In this document: one piece after another, positions 7,604 to 16,185 of the stretch
Layout: each line of letters starts with the position of its first letter
How positions within the stretch are numbered: the stretch's first letter is position 1
NCBI GenBank assembly: GCA_027309555.1
Contig: DAIDCO010000004.1
Coordinates: forward strand, 1-49,539
Direction: 5' to 3'
Length of the DNA stretch: 49,539 nt
Origin: a bacterium
GTDB lineage: Archaea > Thermoplasmatota > Thermoplasmata > Lutacidiplasmatales > UBA184
The notes under the pieces: model-generated
Seen by the model: the letters and a program-made list of their open reading frames with translations, nothing else
What the model was told of the DNA's origin: nothing
Databases searched by the model: none
Translations under genes and position numbers: made by a program

Positions 7604-7939
7604 ATGACTCGGGACGTCTTCTCGGCCCTGGCCGACCCGACTCGGCGGCAGGTGCTGGACCTGCTGACCCGTCGCGAGCGGGCTGCCGGTGAGCTCGGGC
7701 GGGCGTTCCCGTGGATCAGTCAGCCGGGGATGTCGAGGCATCTGAGAGTCCTTCGGGAAGCCGGTTTGGTGCGCGTGCGCCACGAGCGCCAGCACCGGTA
7801 CTACTCTCTCCGGAGCGAGCGGTTGGCCGAAGTCGATGCGTGGATCTCCAAGTACCGCGGATTCTGGGAGACGGAATTGGACTCCCTCGAGGCCTATTTG
7901 GAGACCGCGAAGCGAGGCCGGTCGGAGAAGCGGAGCTGA
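7604..7939 (+). CDS. ArsR-family winged-helix transcription regulator
   Basis: This 111-residue DNA-binding protein opens with the classic VFSALADPTRRQVLDLL, then a helix-turn-helix (ISQPGMSRHLRVLREAGLV) and the wing HERQHRYYSL. There are no Cys metal ligands, so it belongs to the metal-independent branch often paired with SRPBCC (AHSA1) proteins, exactly the gene that follows. It would sense an unknown signal and repress its own short operon. The ATG at 7604 is preferred over the one at 7586 because of the TATA spacing. The divergent neighbour is the AhpD-like operon, so the 185-base gap could serve both. Confidence 0.9.
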   Translation: MTRDVFSALADPTRRQVLDLLTRRERAAGELGRAFPWISQPGMSRHLRVLREAGLVRVRHERQHRYYSLRSERLAEVDAWISKYRGFWETELDSLEAYLETAKRGRSEKRS

Positions 7940-7998
7940 GCGAAACCCCTCCCCGGAGGCCGATCCCCGGAAGCGAAGGGGGCCCGGGACTTCTCCGC

Positions 7999-8469
7999 AT
8001 GGACCGAGGGAAGGCGAGCGTGGTCTTCCGACGCCTCCTCCGCCATCCGATTCAGGACGTGTGGGCAGCCATCACCGAGCCGAGGAAGGTCGAAATCTGG
8101 TTCATGACCAAGGTTACCGGCAGGTTTTCACCCGGCGGGCGACTCGACATGGAACACCCGAACGGGGTTCACGCTACCGGTCGGGTGTTGGAATGGCATC
8201 CGCCGCGCACCTACGAATACGAGTGGGACCTCCCCCCCGGTCCGAACCATCCGGAAGCGGAGGCCTCTATTGTCCGCTGGGAACTGACTCCCACGGGAGA
8301 GGGGACGTTACTGGTCTTGACCCACCGGAAGCTCGGTCGGCCGACGGCGGAGGTCTTCGTGCGAGGACTGGCCGTATTCCTTGATCGGTTGTCCGCCCAC
8401 CTGGATGGGGTACCGCTACCCCACCCCCCCTGGGTCCCGCGCGAGGCGAGTTCCAAGCCCGCGACGTGA
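7999..8469 (+). CDS. SRPBCC/AHSA1-domain protein
   Basis: This 156-residue protein has a START-like helix-grip fold. It shows the family's opening (RLLRHPIQDVWAAITEPRKVEIWF), the GGRLDM turn, the VLEWHPPRTYEYEWD strand and a long C-terminal helix. Proteins of this family bind hydrophobic ligands or, for AHSA1, Hsp90; the archaeal ArsR-linked ones have no established ligand. It follows the ArsR gene by 59 bases on the same strand and is probably its operon partner and target. A longer in-frame extension to 7711 overlaps ArsR and is rejected. Confidence 0.85.
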   Translation: MDRGKASVVFRRLLRHPIQDVWAAITEPRKVEIWFMTKVTGRFSPGGRLDMEHPNGVHATGRVLEWHPPRTYEYEWDLPPGPNHPEAEASIVRWELTPTGEGTLLVLTHRKLGRPTAEVFVRGLAVFLDRLSAHLDGVPLPHPPWVPREASSKPAT

Positions 8470-8520
8470 CGCCGGATCCCCCCTGACCGGGGCGATCTTC
8501 CGCCGCCCATCTACCTCCGC

Positions 8521-8601
8521 CGGTTGGGACGCGCCAACCGCAGAGTAGGGTGGGAACCCAAGCTCCCACCTGCCGGTCTGAGCGGCCGGGGCCGTTCGGC
8601 C
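8521..8601. terminator. Cluster of perfect hairpins between two convergent genes
   Basis: The 152-base gap between the SRPBCC gene (+) and the MFS gene (-) contains CGGTTGG-N6-CCAACCG (8521-8540) and GGTGGGA-N8-TCCCACC (8549-8570), each with a perfect 7-bp stem. A third GC-rich inverted repeat, CGGCC/GGCCG, follows. Without T-runs this is not a canonical archaeal terminator, so a role in ending or insulating the facing transcripts is inferred from position. Confidence 0.45.
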
Positions 8602-8621
8602 GGGAGATGCGCGGGCGCGCC

Positions 8622-10127
8622 TCACTCGGAGGTCGTCCCGAGCACGTTCGGGGCGTCCGTACGCGTAGCCGCCGAAGGGCGCCTTCCCAGGACCTCGCGT
8701 CCGAACAGGATGAATCCGCCGGCGAAGACGAAGGCGATGGCCGCGAGGGCGAACGCCCATTGGAATGACACGAAGGCCGGCACCGGCACGCCGAAGCGGA
8801 TGACGACGTACGTCGTGAGCAGCGAGCCCGAGATCGGGGCACCGAGCGAACTTCCGACGTTGCGGAAAACGGCGCTCATCGACGTCGCGAGACCCATGTC
8901 TCGCGGGTCGACCGTAAGTACGAGCAGGTTGATCATGCCGGCGTTCACGATCCCGATTCCCGCACCGACCACGAACTCCACGGCCAGCAGTGAGACGAGC
9001 GATTGGGCCGGGATCGCGAGCAGGAACGCGGCGCCCGTGATCGCAGCGCCGATTACAGTGATGGGACGTGTTCCGATGCGGGAAACGAGGATTCCCGCGA
9101 TCGGAGCGAAGATGAGCATGCCGATCGCGAGCGGCACAAGCGAGAGCCCCGCGCTGAGCGTGTCCATGCCGTACCCGCCGGACCAGGACGGGGCTTCAAA
9201 GAGGAACGTCATGGAGAGGAGGGCGAGGTACATGCCGAGTCCCGCGACGGCGCCGACAATGTTCGTCACCATGACGTTGCGCTGACGCAGGAGACGGAAG
9301 TCGAGGATCGCCTCTCCTCCGTTCCGCTGGTAGCGGAGCTCGAAGAGGACGAGCGGAACGAGGAGGATGCCTCCCGCCACGAACAACGCCTCGGTTGTGG
9401 TCGAGAGCCAGCCCCACGAGGGCCCCTCGGAGAGAGCCAGGACGACCAGAGCGAGGGCGCTGCCCAGGAGGGCGGCGCCAACATAGTCGACCTTGGCCTG
9501 GGGCCGGCGGTACTTCGATTCCCGAACGTAGACGAAGACGAGAATCGCAAGCAGGATCACGAACGGGATGGCCGAGTGGTAGGTCGTCCTCCACCCGTAC
9601 GTGTAAGAGACCCAGGCGCCGACCGGAAGGCTGACCGCGAATCCCGCGCCGAACATGGCGCTGAGGATTCCCTGGGCGCGAGGCACCATCTCCCGCGGAA
9701 ACTCCTCCCGCACCAGGCTCAAGCCGAGCGGGAAGATCGTTAGCCCGATCCCCTGGAACGCTCGCGCGGCGATCATGAAGTCGTAGTTGGGGGAAAAACC
9801 GGTGATCGACACGCAGACCGTGTAGATCCCAAGGACGATTCCCAGCATCCGCTTCTTGCCGTAGATGTCGCCGAGCTTCCCGACAACCGGGCTGAGCGCG
9901 ACGCCCGTGACGATGTACGAGGAGAGGATGAGGCTCGCCTGACCGGGGGTGATCTGGAACTCCCGAGAGATCGCACCAAGCGAAGGGGTTAGCATGCCCT
10001 CCACGTACAGGACGAGCGTGATGACCGCCGCCAGGATCACCATGACGCGGCGGGCGTAGGCCGCGTCGTACCCGTTCCGGTTCCCTCCGTTTCCGGCCGG
10101 TGGGGCGCGGCTGGTCCCGGCGGGCAT
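8622..10127 (-). CDS. MFS efflux transporter, EmrB/QacA-like (DHA2)
   Basis: This 501-residue multi-pass protein has MFS motif A (GKLGDIYGKKRM) after the second segment, and ARAFQGIGLTIFPLGLSLVREEF in the segment 4-5 region. The hydrophobicity pattern fits about 14 helices, as in drug-proton antiporters of the DHA2 group. It would export amphipathic compounds using the proton gradient. Its ATG shares one base with the stop of the MarR gene (TGATG), so translation is coupled and it is the regulator's obvious target. The larger open frame that extends upstream to 10469 runs through the MarR gene in another frame and is a shadow. Confidence 0.88.
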   Translation of the reverse strand: MPAGTSRAPPAGNGGNRNGYDAAYARRVMVILAAVITLVLYVEGMLTPSLGAISREFQITPGQASLILSSYIVTGVALSPVVGKLGDIYGKKRMLGIVLGIYTVCVSITGFSPNYDFMIAARAFQGIGLTIFPLGLSLVREEFPREMVPRAQGILSAMFGAGFAVSLPVGAWVSYTYGWRTTYHSAIPFVILLAILVFVYVRESKYRRPQAKVDYVGAALLGSALALVVLALSEGPSWGWLSTTTEALFVAGGILLVPLVLFELRYQRNGGEAILDFRLLRQRNVMVTNIVGAVAGLGMYLALLSMTFLFEAPSWSGGYGMDTLSAGLSLVPLAIGMLIFAPIAGILVSRIGTRPITVIGAAITGAAFLLAIPAQSLVSLLAVEFVVGAGIGIVNAGMINLLVLTVDPRDMGLATSMSAVFRNVGSSLGAPISGSLLTTYVVIRFGVPVPAFVSFQWAFALAAIAFVFAGGFILFGREVLGRRPSAATRTDAPNVLGTTSE

Positions 10128-10606
10128 CAGGCCCTCCCCCGACGGTGGGAACCGTCCCGCTCTCGGTGCTCCCGGATGCCCACGCAGAGCGCTCGCAAGG
10201 TCGCTGCGGTACGCGCGCGCTGCTCCACGGGGAGCCGCTCGCTCGAGGCGCGGACAACGGCAGCGACCTCGCGGTCGAACTCGCGCAGCATCCGCTCCGC
10301 CCGCGGAGTGATCCGTACGACGATCCCTCGACGGTCGGACGTCGAGTGGCGGCGGCTGGCCCAGCCACGGGACGCAAGGGAGGTGACCAGCGAGGTCGCG
10401 GCCGGACGAGAGATGCCGAGCGCGTCCGCGAGCGCCGACACGCGAAGACCGTTGGCCTCGCGGATCCACCGCAGCGCGAGGTGTTGGCCCAGCGAGACGT
10501 GGTCGCGGCGGAGCAGGTGGGCGTGGAGATGCTTCGTCTCGACGAAGGTCTCCCAGAGCGCGGGCCAGATATCTCCCGCGGCCGGGCCGGACGGGGCAAG
10601 GGACAT
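10127..10606 (-). CDS. MarR-family transcription regulator
   Basis: This 159-residue winged-helix dimer is typical of MarR. It has a helical N-terminus (LLRRDHVSLGQHLALRWI), helix-turn-helix LADALGISRPAATSLVTSLASRG with the wing RHSTSDRRGIVVRITPRAE, and a C-terminal dimerisation helix. It is the first gene of a two-gene operon with the MFS pump. The 5' region holds an AT-rich palindrome between the TATA-like box and the start codon, the arrangement expected for autorepression relieved by a pump substrate. The ATG at 10606 is about 28 bases from the TATA-like element, consistent with a leaderless message. Confidence 0.9.
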   Translation of the reverse strand: MSLAPSGPAAGDIWPALWETFVETKHLHAHLLRRDHVSLGQHLALRWIREANGLRVSALADALGISRPAATSLVTSLASRGWASRRHSTSDRRGIVVRITPRAERMLREFDREVAAVVRASSERLPVEQRARTAATLRALCVGIREHRERDGSHRRGRA

Positions 10607-10610
10607 GATG

Positions 10611-10642
10611 ATTAAGCTAACTTAATGATTAGATAAGACTAA
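10611..10642 (-). promoter_or_regulatory. Probable MarR operator/promoter with two inverted repeats
   Basis: ATTAAG-CTAA-CTTAAT (10611-10626) is an inverted repeat with perfect 6-bp arms, and TTAG-ATAAGA-CTAA (10629-10642) is a second with 4-bp arms. On the minus strand the second overlaps the TATA-like CTTATCTAA centred near 10634, and the first covers the predicted start site just before the ATG at 10606. The block is strikingly AT-rich compared with its surroundings. Confidence 0.6.
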
Positions 10643-10726
10643 CCTTATGGTTCCGGGGCGTCGCGTGCTCCGTGCGCTCCTGTCGCAAGCCTCATCGGTC
10701 CGCCCGTCTAGGGGAGGGAGACCACG

Positions 10727-11131
10727 ATGCCGCTCGAATACACGGGGATCCGAGTACGGGACCTCGCCCGCTCGATCCGGTTTTACACCGAGGGCCTCGG
10801 GATGCGGCTCGGTCCCACGGGCCGAATGGCGGCGGGGGGTACCTGGCAGGAACTGCGCGACCCCGTGTCGGAGACCGTCCTCGAGCTCAACTTCTACCCG
10901 GGCGACCCCCCGTACCGGGAAGGCGACGAGCTCGACCACCTCGGCTTCCGGGTCGAAGGCCTGGACCGCGTCATCGCTCGGCTCGTCGAGCTCGGCGGGC
11001 GGGTGCGGATCCCACCGTTCCGAGAAGGGAACGATCGACTTGCCTTCCTCTCGGATCCGGATGGCGTCTGGGTCGAGCTAATCGAGCGGGAGTCGGAAGA
11101 GCTCCCGCCCACCTCCCGGTTCGGCGCGTGA
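10727..11131 (+). CDS. VOC/glyoxalase-fold protein
   Basis: This 134-residue protein has two beta-alpha-beta-beta-beta modules. It contains DLARSIRFYTEGLGMRL at the first helix, LELNFY and LDHLGFRV at the middle, and FLSDPDGVWVELIERE at the end, where the Glu matches a metal ligand of glyoxalase I. The His expected in the first strand is not evident, so the metal site may be incomplete. The family includes lactoylglutathione lyases, dioxygenases and resistance proteins; the substrate is unknown. A strong GGGGAGGGAGA site precedes the ATG. It is divergent from the MarR operon and could share its control. Confidence 0.8.
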   Translation: MPLEYTGIRVRDLARSIRFYTEGLGMRLGPTGRMAAGGTWQELRDPVSETVLELNFYPGDPPYREGDELDHLGFRVEGLDRVIARLVELGGRVRIPPFREGNDRLAFLSDPDGVWVELIERESEELPPTSRFGA

Positions 11132-11198
11132 GCGGGGCATCGTCCGGCGTCGGGCGACGGGCATATGAAGCGGGGGCCGCCATGTCCCGCCGGTCACC

Positions 11199-12968
11199 GT
11201 GGGTTCTTCGAGCGCCGCCGATCCCCGCCCTGCCGAGGTTCCGCGCGCAGCCTATTCGCTGACCCTGAGCTCGGGGGTCGTCTTCGCGACGAGCCTCGCG
11301 ATCCAACTGATCGGTTTCGCGGGCAGCTTCTACCTCATGCACCGCATCGGGATTAGCGATTCGGGACGGACGCTGCTCGGGACGGCCCAACTCTTCCTGC
11401 TGATCGGATCCTCGATCAACGGCATCGGCGACCTCCGCCTTGGAAGCGCGTACACCTATTTTCTGGCGCGGGGCAAACCGCCCGCCGACAACACCGCGAC
11501 CTACCTCGGAATGCGGGTGGCGATGGTCGGGGCCGCGGGCCTCATCCTGTTTGTGGTCTCCCCGATCTCCTTCGGCGGCGCCGGAGCGATCGCCCAGGGG
11601 GGCACGGAGCTCACGTCGATCGGGATCTTCCTGACCCTACCGATCCTCTGGTCGTTCTCCACGGTCTATAACCAGATGTTCATCGGCCTCGGGAACTCGC
11701 TGCGCGCCCAGTTCCCCTCGCTGGTCGAGGCGATCGTGCGCCTTCCGGTGCTGATCTACGTCGCGTTCAATTTCGCATCGGGCAGTGGGGCGGTCCTTGG
11801 GGTCACGGTCGCCTATGCCGTGGGCGCGGCCGCGTCGGCGCTCTTCAGCGTTCCGGCGATCCTGCCCCGCCTGCGCGGCTTTCGCTTCTCCGAGGCCACC
11901 CGTCTCTTTCGGTACGCCTGGCCCCTCATGGGCAGCCTCCTCCTCGGATACCTAGTCACGAACATGATCCCGCTCCTCGTCGCGACGCTCGGCCGGGACC
12001 AGCTCTCGATCTTCCTCGCCGCGAACGGATGGCGCATCCTGGTGCTGTCCGTCCCCGCGGCCGTGACGACGCCCCTGTTCCCGTACCTCGCGGGGCTCCA
12101 TCAACGAGAGGAGTATGAATCGGTCCGGCGCGGGACCTGGCTGGCCCTCCGCTATTCGGCGATGCTCCTCGTCCCCGGGGTCGTCGCGCTCGTGACCTAC
12201 CGGTACAACTTCCTGAACGACTTCGCGGGCCTCGGGTACGCGGGCCCGGGGAACATTCCGCTCGCGATCCTCGTCGCCGGCGCGTTGCCGCTCGCGCTCA
12301 GCCAGATCATGCAGTCGAGCATCAACGCGATCGGCCGCCAGCGGCTCGAGCTCTACATCACGGGTACCCAGGTCGGAGTCTTGTTCACGGCGGTGCTGCT
12401 CTTGATGCCGCCCTGGGGGGTGCTCGGGCTCTTTCCGCTCGGCGCAGGGTTGGTCGCGGCCGCCGTCGCCGTGCTCGTCTCCTCGATCGCCGCGCTCGCT
12501 CTCAACACCTACTTCATGGAGTCCCTCATCCGGGTCCACATTCGGCCGCGGCCGATCGTGGCGATCACCGGGAGCGCCGCCGGTTCCTTCGGCGTGCTCT
12601 GGCTCTTCACCTCCTCCCACTCCCGGCTCCAGCTGTTCCCGGTGAATGGCTGGGAGCAGCTGCTCGCGGCCGTACTGATGGGTTTCGCCGTCTACTTCCT
12701 CATCCTCGCCAGCGTGGGAGAGCTGACGCAGCGCGACGTCCGGCGGATCGGCCAGTCGATCGGCCTTCCGCGACGCCTGTGCGAACTCCTCGCCCGCATT
12801 TGCTGGAAGGAGACCTCACCCGACCTCGACCCCGTGGACCTCTCGCGGGCCCCCGGCCTGCGGGCGACGGAGCTTCCCGAGACGTTCAGCGGTACGCGTG
12901 AGCTCCCCGACCTCGCCTCCCCGCTCCCGGAAGGGGAGCGGTCGGATCCCGAGGACCCCGAGCGCTGA
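11199..12968 (+). CDS. Polysaccharide/lipid-linked sugar flippase-like membrane protein (MOP superfamily)
   Basis: This 589-residue protein has about 12-14 hydrophobic segments from residue 20 to about 500. The family-like opening (SGVVFATSLAIQLIGFAGSFYLMHRIG) and SYTY/GIGDLRLGSAYTYFLARG resemble Wzx/RfbX and MurJ-like exporters of the MOP superfamily. A cytoplasmic tail of ~85 charged, Pro-rich residues follows. It probably moves lipid-linked oligosaccharide across the membrane for S-layer glycosylation, an inference from family. It starts with GTG; there is no glycosyltransferase next to it, so it is not in a typical glycan cluster. Confidence 0.75.
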   Translation: MGSSSAADPRPAEVPRAAYSLTLSSGVVFATSLAIQLIGFAGSFYLMHRIGISDSGRTLLGTAQLFLLIGSSINGIGDLRLGSAYTYFLARGKPPADNTATYLGMRVAMVGAAGLILFVVSPISFGGAGAIAQGGTELTSIGIFLTLPILWSFSTVYNQMFIGLGNSLRAQFPSLVEAIVRLPVLIYVAFNFASGSGAVLGVTVAYAVGAAASALFSVPAILPRLRGFRFSEATRLFRYAWPLMGSLLLGYLVTNMIPLLVATLGRDQLSIFLAANGWRILVLSVPAAVTTPLFPYLAGLHQREEYESVRRGTWLALRYSAMLLVPGVVALVTYRYNFLNDFAGLGYAGPGNIPLAILVAGALPLALSQIMQSSINAIGRQRLELYITGTQVGVLFTAVLLLMPPWGVLGLFPLGAGLVAAAVAVLVSSIAALALNTYFMESLIRVHIRPRPIVAITGSAAGSFGVLWLFTSSHSRLQLFPVNGWEQLLAAVLMGFAVYFLILASVGELTQRDVRRIGQSIGLPRRLCELLARICWKETSPDLDPVDLSRAPGLRATELPETFSGTRELPDLASPLPEGERSDPEDPER

Positions 12969-13075
12969 GCCTCCAGAAGGGAGCGACGGTGCGCCGGGCG
13001 CGGGACGTCTGTCGCCCGGCGAGCGTCAGAGAGCTTATGGCCCCCTGCCCCGTTTTCGGTCGGAGGCTCCCCACG

Positions 13076-13471
13076 ATGGTCCAGGTCGAGATGCGCCCGG
13101 CGGCAGTGGCGCAGGTCCAGGCGCTCCTGAGCAGCCAGAAGCCCGAGGTCGGTGTGCGGGTCTATGCCCAGGCGGGCGGGGGCGGGTGCTGTGGCGGCGG
13201 CAGCGCGGTCCAGTTCGGAATGGCGTTTGCTCAGCCCCGACCCGACGACGAGGTGGTCCGCGTCGACGGGGTGCGGCTCTTGGTCGACCCGGCGAGCACG
13301 CGATTCGTGGATGGCGCGGTCATCGACTATGTCGAAGACATCACGGAGTCGGGATTCAAGATCACGAACCCTACCCTGCCCGAGCCGGACTCCGCGGGCC
13401 GGGAGGGGGGGTGCTCCTCCTGCGGGAGCAACGCCTCGAACGGCGGCGGTTGCGGCTGCGGGTCCCACTGA
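13076..13471 (+). CDS. HesB/IscA-like iron-sulfur assembly protein with Cys-rich tail
   Basis: This 131-residue A-type carrier-like protein has the fold pattern of HesB (alternating strands, VRVYAQAGGGGCCGGGSAVQFG and the VDPASTRFVDGAVIDYVE stretch before GFKITNP). Classic IscA has one Cys near residue 35 and a C-terminal C-x-C. Here C38 and C39 are adjacent, and the tail carries CSSC (113-116) and CGCGSH (126-131). Such proteins hold or deliver Fe-S clusters. The ATG at 13076 is chosen because a GCTTATGG TATA-like box at 13033-13040 precedes it at a leaderless spacing. It stands alone between the flippase and the ABC genes. Confidence 0.78.
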   Translation: MVQVEMRPAAVAQVQALLSSQKPEVGVRVYAQAGGGGCCGGGSAVQFGMAFAQPRPDDEVVRVDGVRLLVDPASTRFVDGAVIDYVEDITESGFKITNPTLPEPDSAGREGGCSSCGSNASNGGGCGCGSH

Positions 13472-13510
13472 GCCGACCCGAGTTGCCCCCGACGTTCGCC
13501 CTGAGGTCTT

Positions 13511-13521
13511 TCCTTAAATAT
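13511..13521 (+). promoter_or_regulatory. TATA-like box of the ABC-2 exporter operon
   Basis: TTCCTTAAATATC lies about 28 bases before the ATG at 13545, giving a leaderless transcript. Confidence 0.5.
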
Positions 13522-13544
13522 CGGTCCGCGGCTCGCGCGCGCCC

Positions 13545-14471
13545 ATGACGGGGGAAGCGCTTCGGAGCCAGGACCTGCGGAAGGTCTACACCTCCCGCGG
13601 AGCCCCGCCAGTCGTGGCGCTCGCCGGCGTCTCCATGGAGGTCCGGCGCGGGGAACGCGTCGCCCTCCTCGGACGGAACGGGGCGGGGAAGACGACGTTC
13701 CTCAAGATCGCTTCGACCCTCCTACGCCCGACGTCGGGGACGATCGAAGTCTTCGGGTTTGACGTCTCGAGAAATCCCGAGAAGGCCCGACCGTACATCG
13801 CGGTCGTGCCTCAGGAGGGCAAGCCGTTCTTCCATCTGACGCCCCGTGAGCAGGTCTACACGTACCTGCGCGCCCGGGGGATCGCCCGAGAGACCGCCCG
13901 CGCCCGAACGGAGGAGTCGCTCGAGCGGATGGGTCTCCTGGAGTTCGCCGACCGTCTCGCGATCACGCTCTCCGGCGGGCAGCGCCAGCGGACCATGGTC
14001 GCGACCGTCATCGCGACCGAGGCACCGCTTCTCTTCCTGGACGAACCGTCGATCGGTATGGATCCGTTCGCCCGTCGGGACGTATGGGCGTCGCTGCGGT
14101 CGCTCACCCAACGCGGGTCGACCATCCTACTGACCACGCATTACCTCGACGAGGCCGATGCGCTCAGCCACCGGCTTTACATCGTCGAACGGGGCGAGGT
14201 GCTCGTCAGCGGCACGGCCGAGGACCTCAAACGGTCGGTCGGGGGCACGCTGAAAGTAGCGATCCCAGGGGGCGCGCGAGAGGTCGAGCGGTTCCGTTCG
14301 TTCGGTTCCTGCGTCGCGGACGGCGAGCACCTCAGCGTCATCGTGGCGCCCGAACGGCTCGGCGAGATCATGGAGCTCGCCGTCCGCTCTCGCCTCACCG
14401 CGACCGTGGGCCCGGTCACGCTGGAAGAAGCGTTCCTCCGGGTGGTCGGTCGGTCGATCAATGAAGAGTAG
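13545..14471 (+). CDS. ABC-2 type exporter ATPase (DrrA/CcmA-like)
   Basis: This 308-residue ATPase has Walker A GRNGAGKT (43-50), Q-loop VVPQEGKPFFHLT, signature LSGGQRQR, Walker B LLFLDEPSIGMDP and the H-loop TTHYLDEADALSHR. The C-terminal ~80 residues form the accessory domain typical of DrrA-like subunits of drug, lipid and polysaccharide exporters. It overlaps the first permease by 11 bases, and the second permease follows after three bases, so the unit is ATPase plus two unlike permeases. The cargo cannot be inferred from the sequence. Confidence 0.88.
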   Translation: MTGEALRSQDLRKVYTSRGAPPVVALAGVSMEVRRGERVALLGRNGAGKTTFLKIASTLLRPTSGTIEVFGFDVSRNPEKARPYIAVVPQEGKPFFHLTPREQVYTYLRARGIARETARARTEESLERMGLLEFADRLAITLSGGQRQRTMVATVIATEAPLLFLDEPSIGMDPFARRDVWASLRSLTQRGSTILLTTHYLDEADALSHRLYIVERGEVLVSGTAEDLKRSVGGTLKVAIPGGAREVERFRSFGSCVADGEHLSVIVAPERLGEIMELAVRSRLTATVGPVTLEEAFLRVVGRSINEE

Positions 14472-15228
14472 CGAGCTGCCACCGCTGGCCTCGGTCCCGT
14501 TCCGGGGGCTCGGGGCCTTTCTCTGGACCGAGGTCCTTGTCCAGGCGCACGAGAACCTCGCGATGGCGACGTCGATGATCGTCCAGGGCGTTCTGCTCGT
14601 CTTTGTCGTGATCCTCGCGCCGGGACTGATCGGGATCGCGCTGGTGGGGGCGATCCTGTTCTCCATGTTCGCGATGGGCCAGCGGGTCCTGAACGAGGCC
14701 GCCTACATCCGGATCGACCACAAGGCGAACGACCTCTACCTCGCGGGACCACTTTCCCCCGAGGCGTACTTCCTGGGGATCTCGCTCGGCATCCTGGTCG
14801 TGTACCTGACGCCCGTCGTGCTCCTCGGCGTGATCACGGCCGTGGTCGTCCCGCTGTCGGTCGAGGTCGCCGCCCTGCTCGTCGGGCTCGCGGCGGTGGT
14901 TTGGCTGTTCGCGGCCTCGATCGGCTACGTCTTTTCGACGTTCTTCCGCGACAACCGCGCGATCTGGGCGTACGCGAGCCTGTTCTTCAATGTCTTCGGG
15001 GTGCTCCCACCGGTGTTCTACCCGTTCGCGCGGTTCCCCCCCGCCCTCCAGCCGATCGCTCTCATGATGCCGCCGAGCGCGGCGGCCGCGATCGTCCAGC
15101 ACGCCCTCGGCGCGACGGCGCTCACCGGTGCGGAGCTCGCCCTCGCGCTCGGAAGCCTCGCGGTCGAGACTGTGGGAGCGTTCCTCTTCGCCATCTTCTG
15201 GGCGCGACGCAGCGTCCGGGGAGACTAG
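14461..15228 (+). CDS. ABC-2 type permease, first of two
   Basis: This 255-residue membrane protein has six predicted segments, a short amphipathic N-terminus and the family-like extracellular stretch YPFARFPPALQPIALMMPPSA before the last helices. It starts inside the end of the ATPase gene (11-base overlap). With its neighbour it would form a heterodimeric membrane channel. Confidence 0.78.
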   Translation: MKSSELPPLASVPFRGLGAFLWTEVLVQAHENLAMATSMIVQGVLLVFVVILAPGLIGIALVGAILFSMFAMGQRVLNEAAYIRIDHKANDLYLAGPLSPEAYFLGISLGILVVYLTPVVLLGVITAVVVPLSVEVAALLVGLAAVVWLFAASIGYVFSTFFRDNRAIWAYASLFFNVFGVLPPVFYPFARFPPALQPIALMMPPSAAAAIVQHALGATALTGAELALALGSLAVETVGAFLFAIFWARRSVRGD

Positions 15229-15231
15229 ATC

Positions 15232-16011
15232 GTGCACGTCGCGAGCGAATTCCCGAAGGTCCCCACGCGGGGGCGCGCCCTTCCGGCTTTCCTCATCGTG
15301 GGCTGGCGTTGGATCGGGCGGAACCCGGCCGTCGCGATCGCCCCGATCCTCCTTCCGTTCATCTTCCTGTACTTCCTGTCGTTCATCTCGCCGCCCTCGC
15401 TCCTTCCGCTCGAGATCGTCGGGGCGATGCTGTTCACGATGCAGAACATCGGCTCCTGGGTCCTCGGCGACAGTGCCACCTGGCGGATCGAGTGCTCGCT
15501 CCAGGACATGTTCGTCGCGAGCTCCCTCGGTCGGCTCCGATACTTGTTCGGGATCGCCTTCTCGAACCTGATCGCGATGCTGCCGGCCCTGTTGCTCCTC
15601 GGGGTCCTCCTCTCCTGGGTCGGGGGCCAGCGGGGGGTCCCCCTCACGCCGTACGCCGCACTCGTCCTGGTGGGAAGCCTCGCCACCCTTTGGGTGCTCT
15701 TTTCCTCCATTGGGATCGCGATCTCGAGTCGCCTCCGCACCCAGCGCGAGATCTGGCCGGTCGGCAACCTGACGTTCACGATCCTCGGCATGCTCTCGCC
15801 GCTCTACTACCCCATCTCGGCGCTCCCCCCCCTCTGGCAGGATGCCGCCCGGTTCCTCCCCGCGACGTACGCCGCGCTTCTCATCCAAGGCGCGCTCGGA
15901 ATCACGCCGGCTTCCCCCGCCGAGATGGCCGGCTACGCCAGCCTCCTTGCGGTCACAGTCGTCGCGGTGCTGTTCGTCGCCCTACGCCTCTACCGCTGGG
16001 GGGAGGAGTAG
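15232..16011 (+). CDS. ABC-2 type permease, second of two
   Basis: This 259-residue six-segment membrane protein is similar in plan to the preceding one (SPLYYPISALPPLWQDAARFLPATY parallels the first permease's YPFARFPPALQP region), implying an old duplication. It starts with GTG three bases after the first permease stops. The paired permeases suggest a heteromeric exporter rather than a homodimer. Confidence 0.78.
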   Translation: MHVASEFPKVPTRGRALPAFLIVGWRWIGRNPAVAIAPILLPFIFLYFLSFISPPSLLPLEIVGAMLFTMQNIGSWVLGDSATWRIECSLQDMFVASSLGRLRYLFGIAFSNLIAMLPALLLLGVLLSWVGGQRGVPLTPYAALVLVGSLATLWVLFSSIGIAISSRLRTQREIWPVGNLTFTILGMLSPLYYPISALPPLWQDAARFLPATYAALLIQGALGITPASPAEMAGYASLLAVTVVAVLFVALRLYRWGEE

Positions 16012-16185
16012 GTGGAAACGTTCAAACGGGGACCCGGCATAGCATGCCCATTGCGTCCCGTGGTACGGCCGGCCCGATCCCTTCTCGCCCCGGGACGTGC
16101 TGGTGTCGGGCGATCGCGCCCCTTCTCACGCTCCATCCTTCCGGACCGGGAGTCCCGTTCGACGGGAGGGTAGAGAGACCGTACG

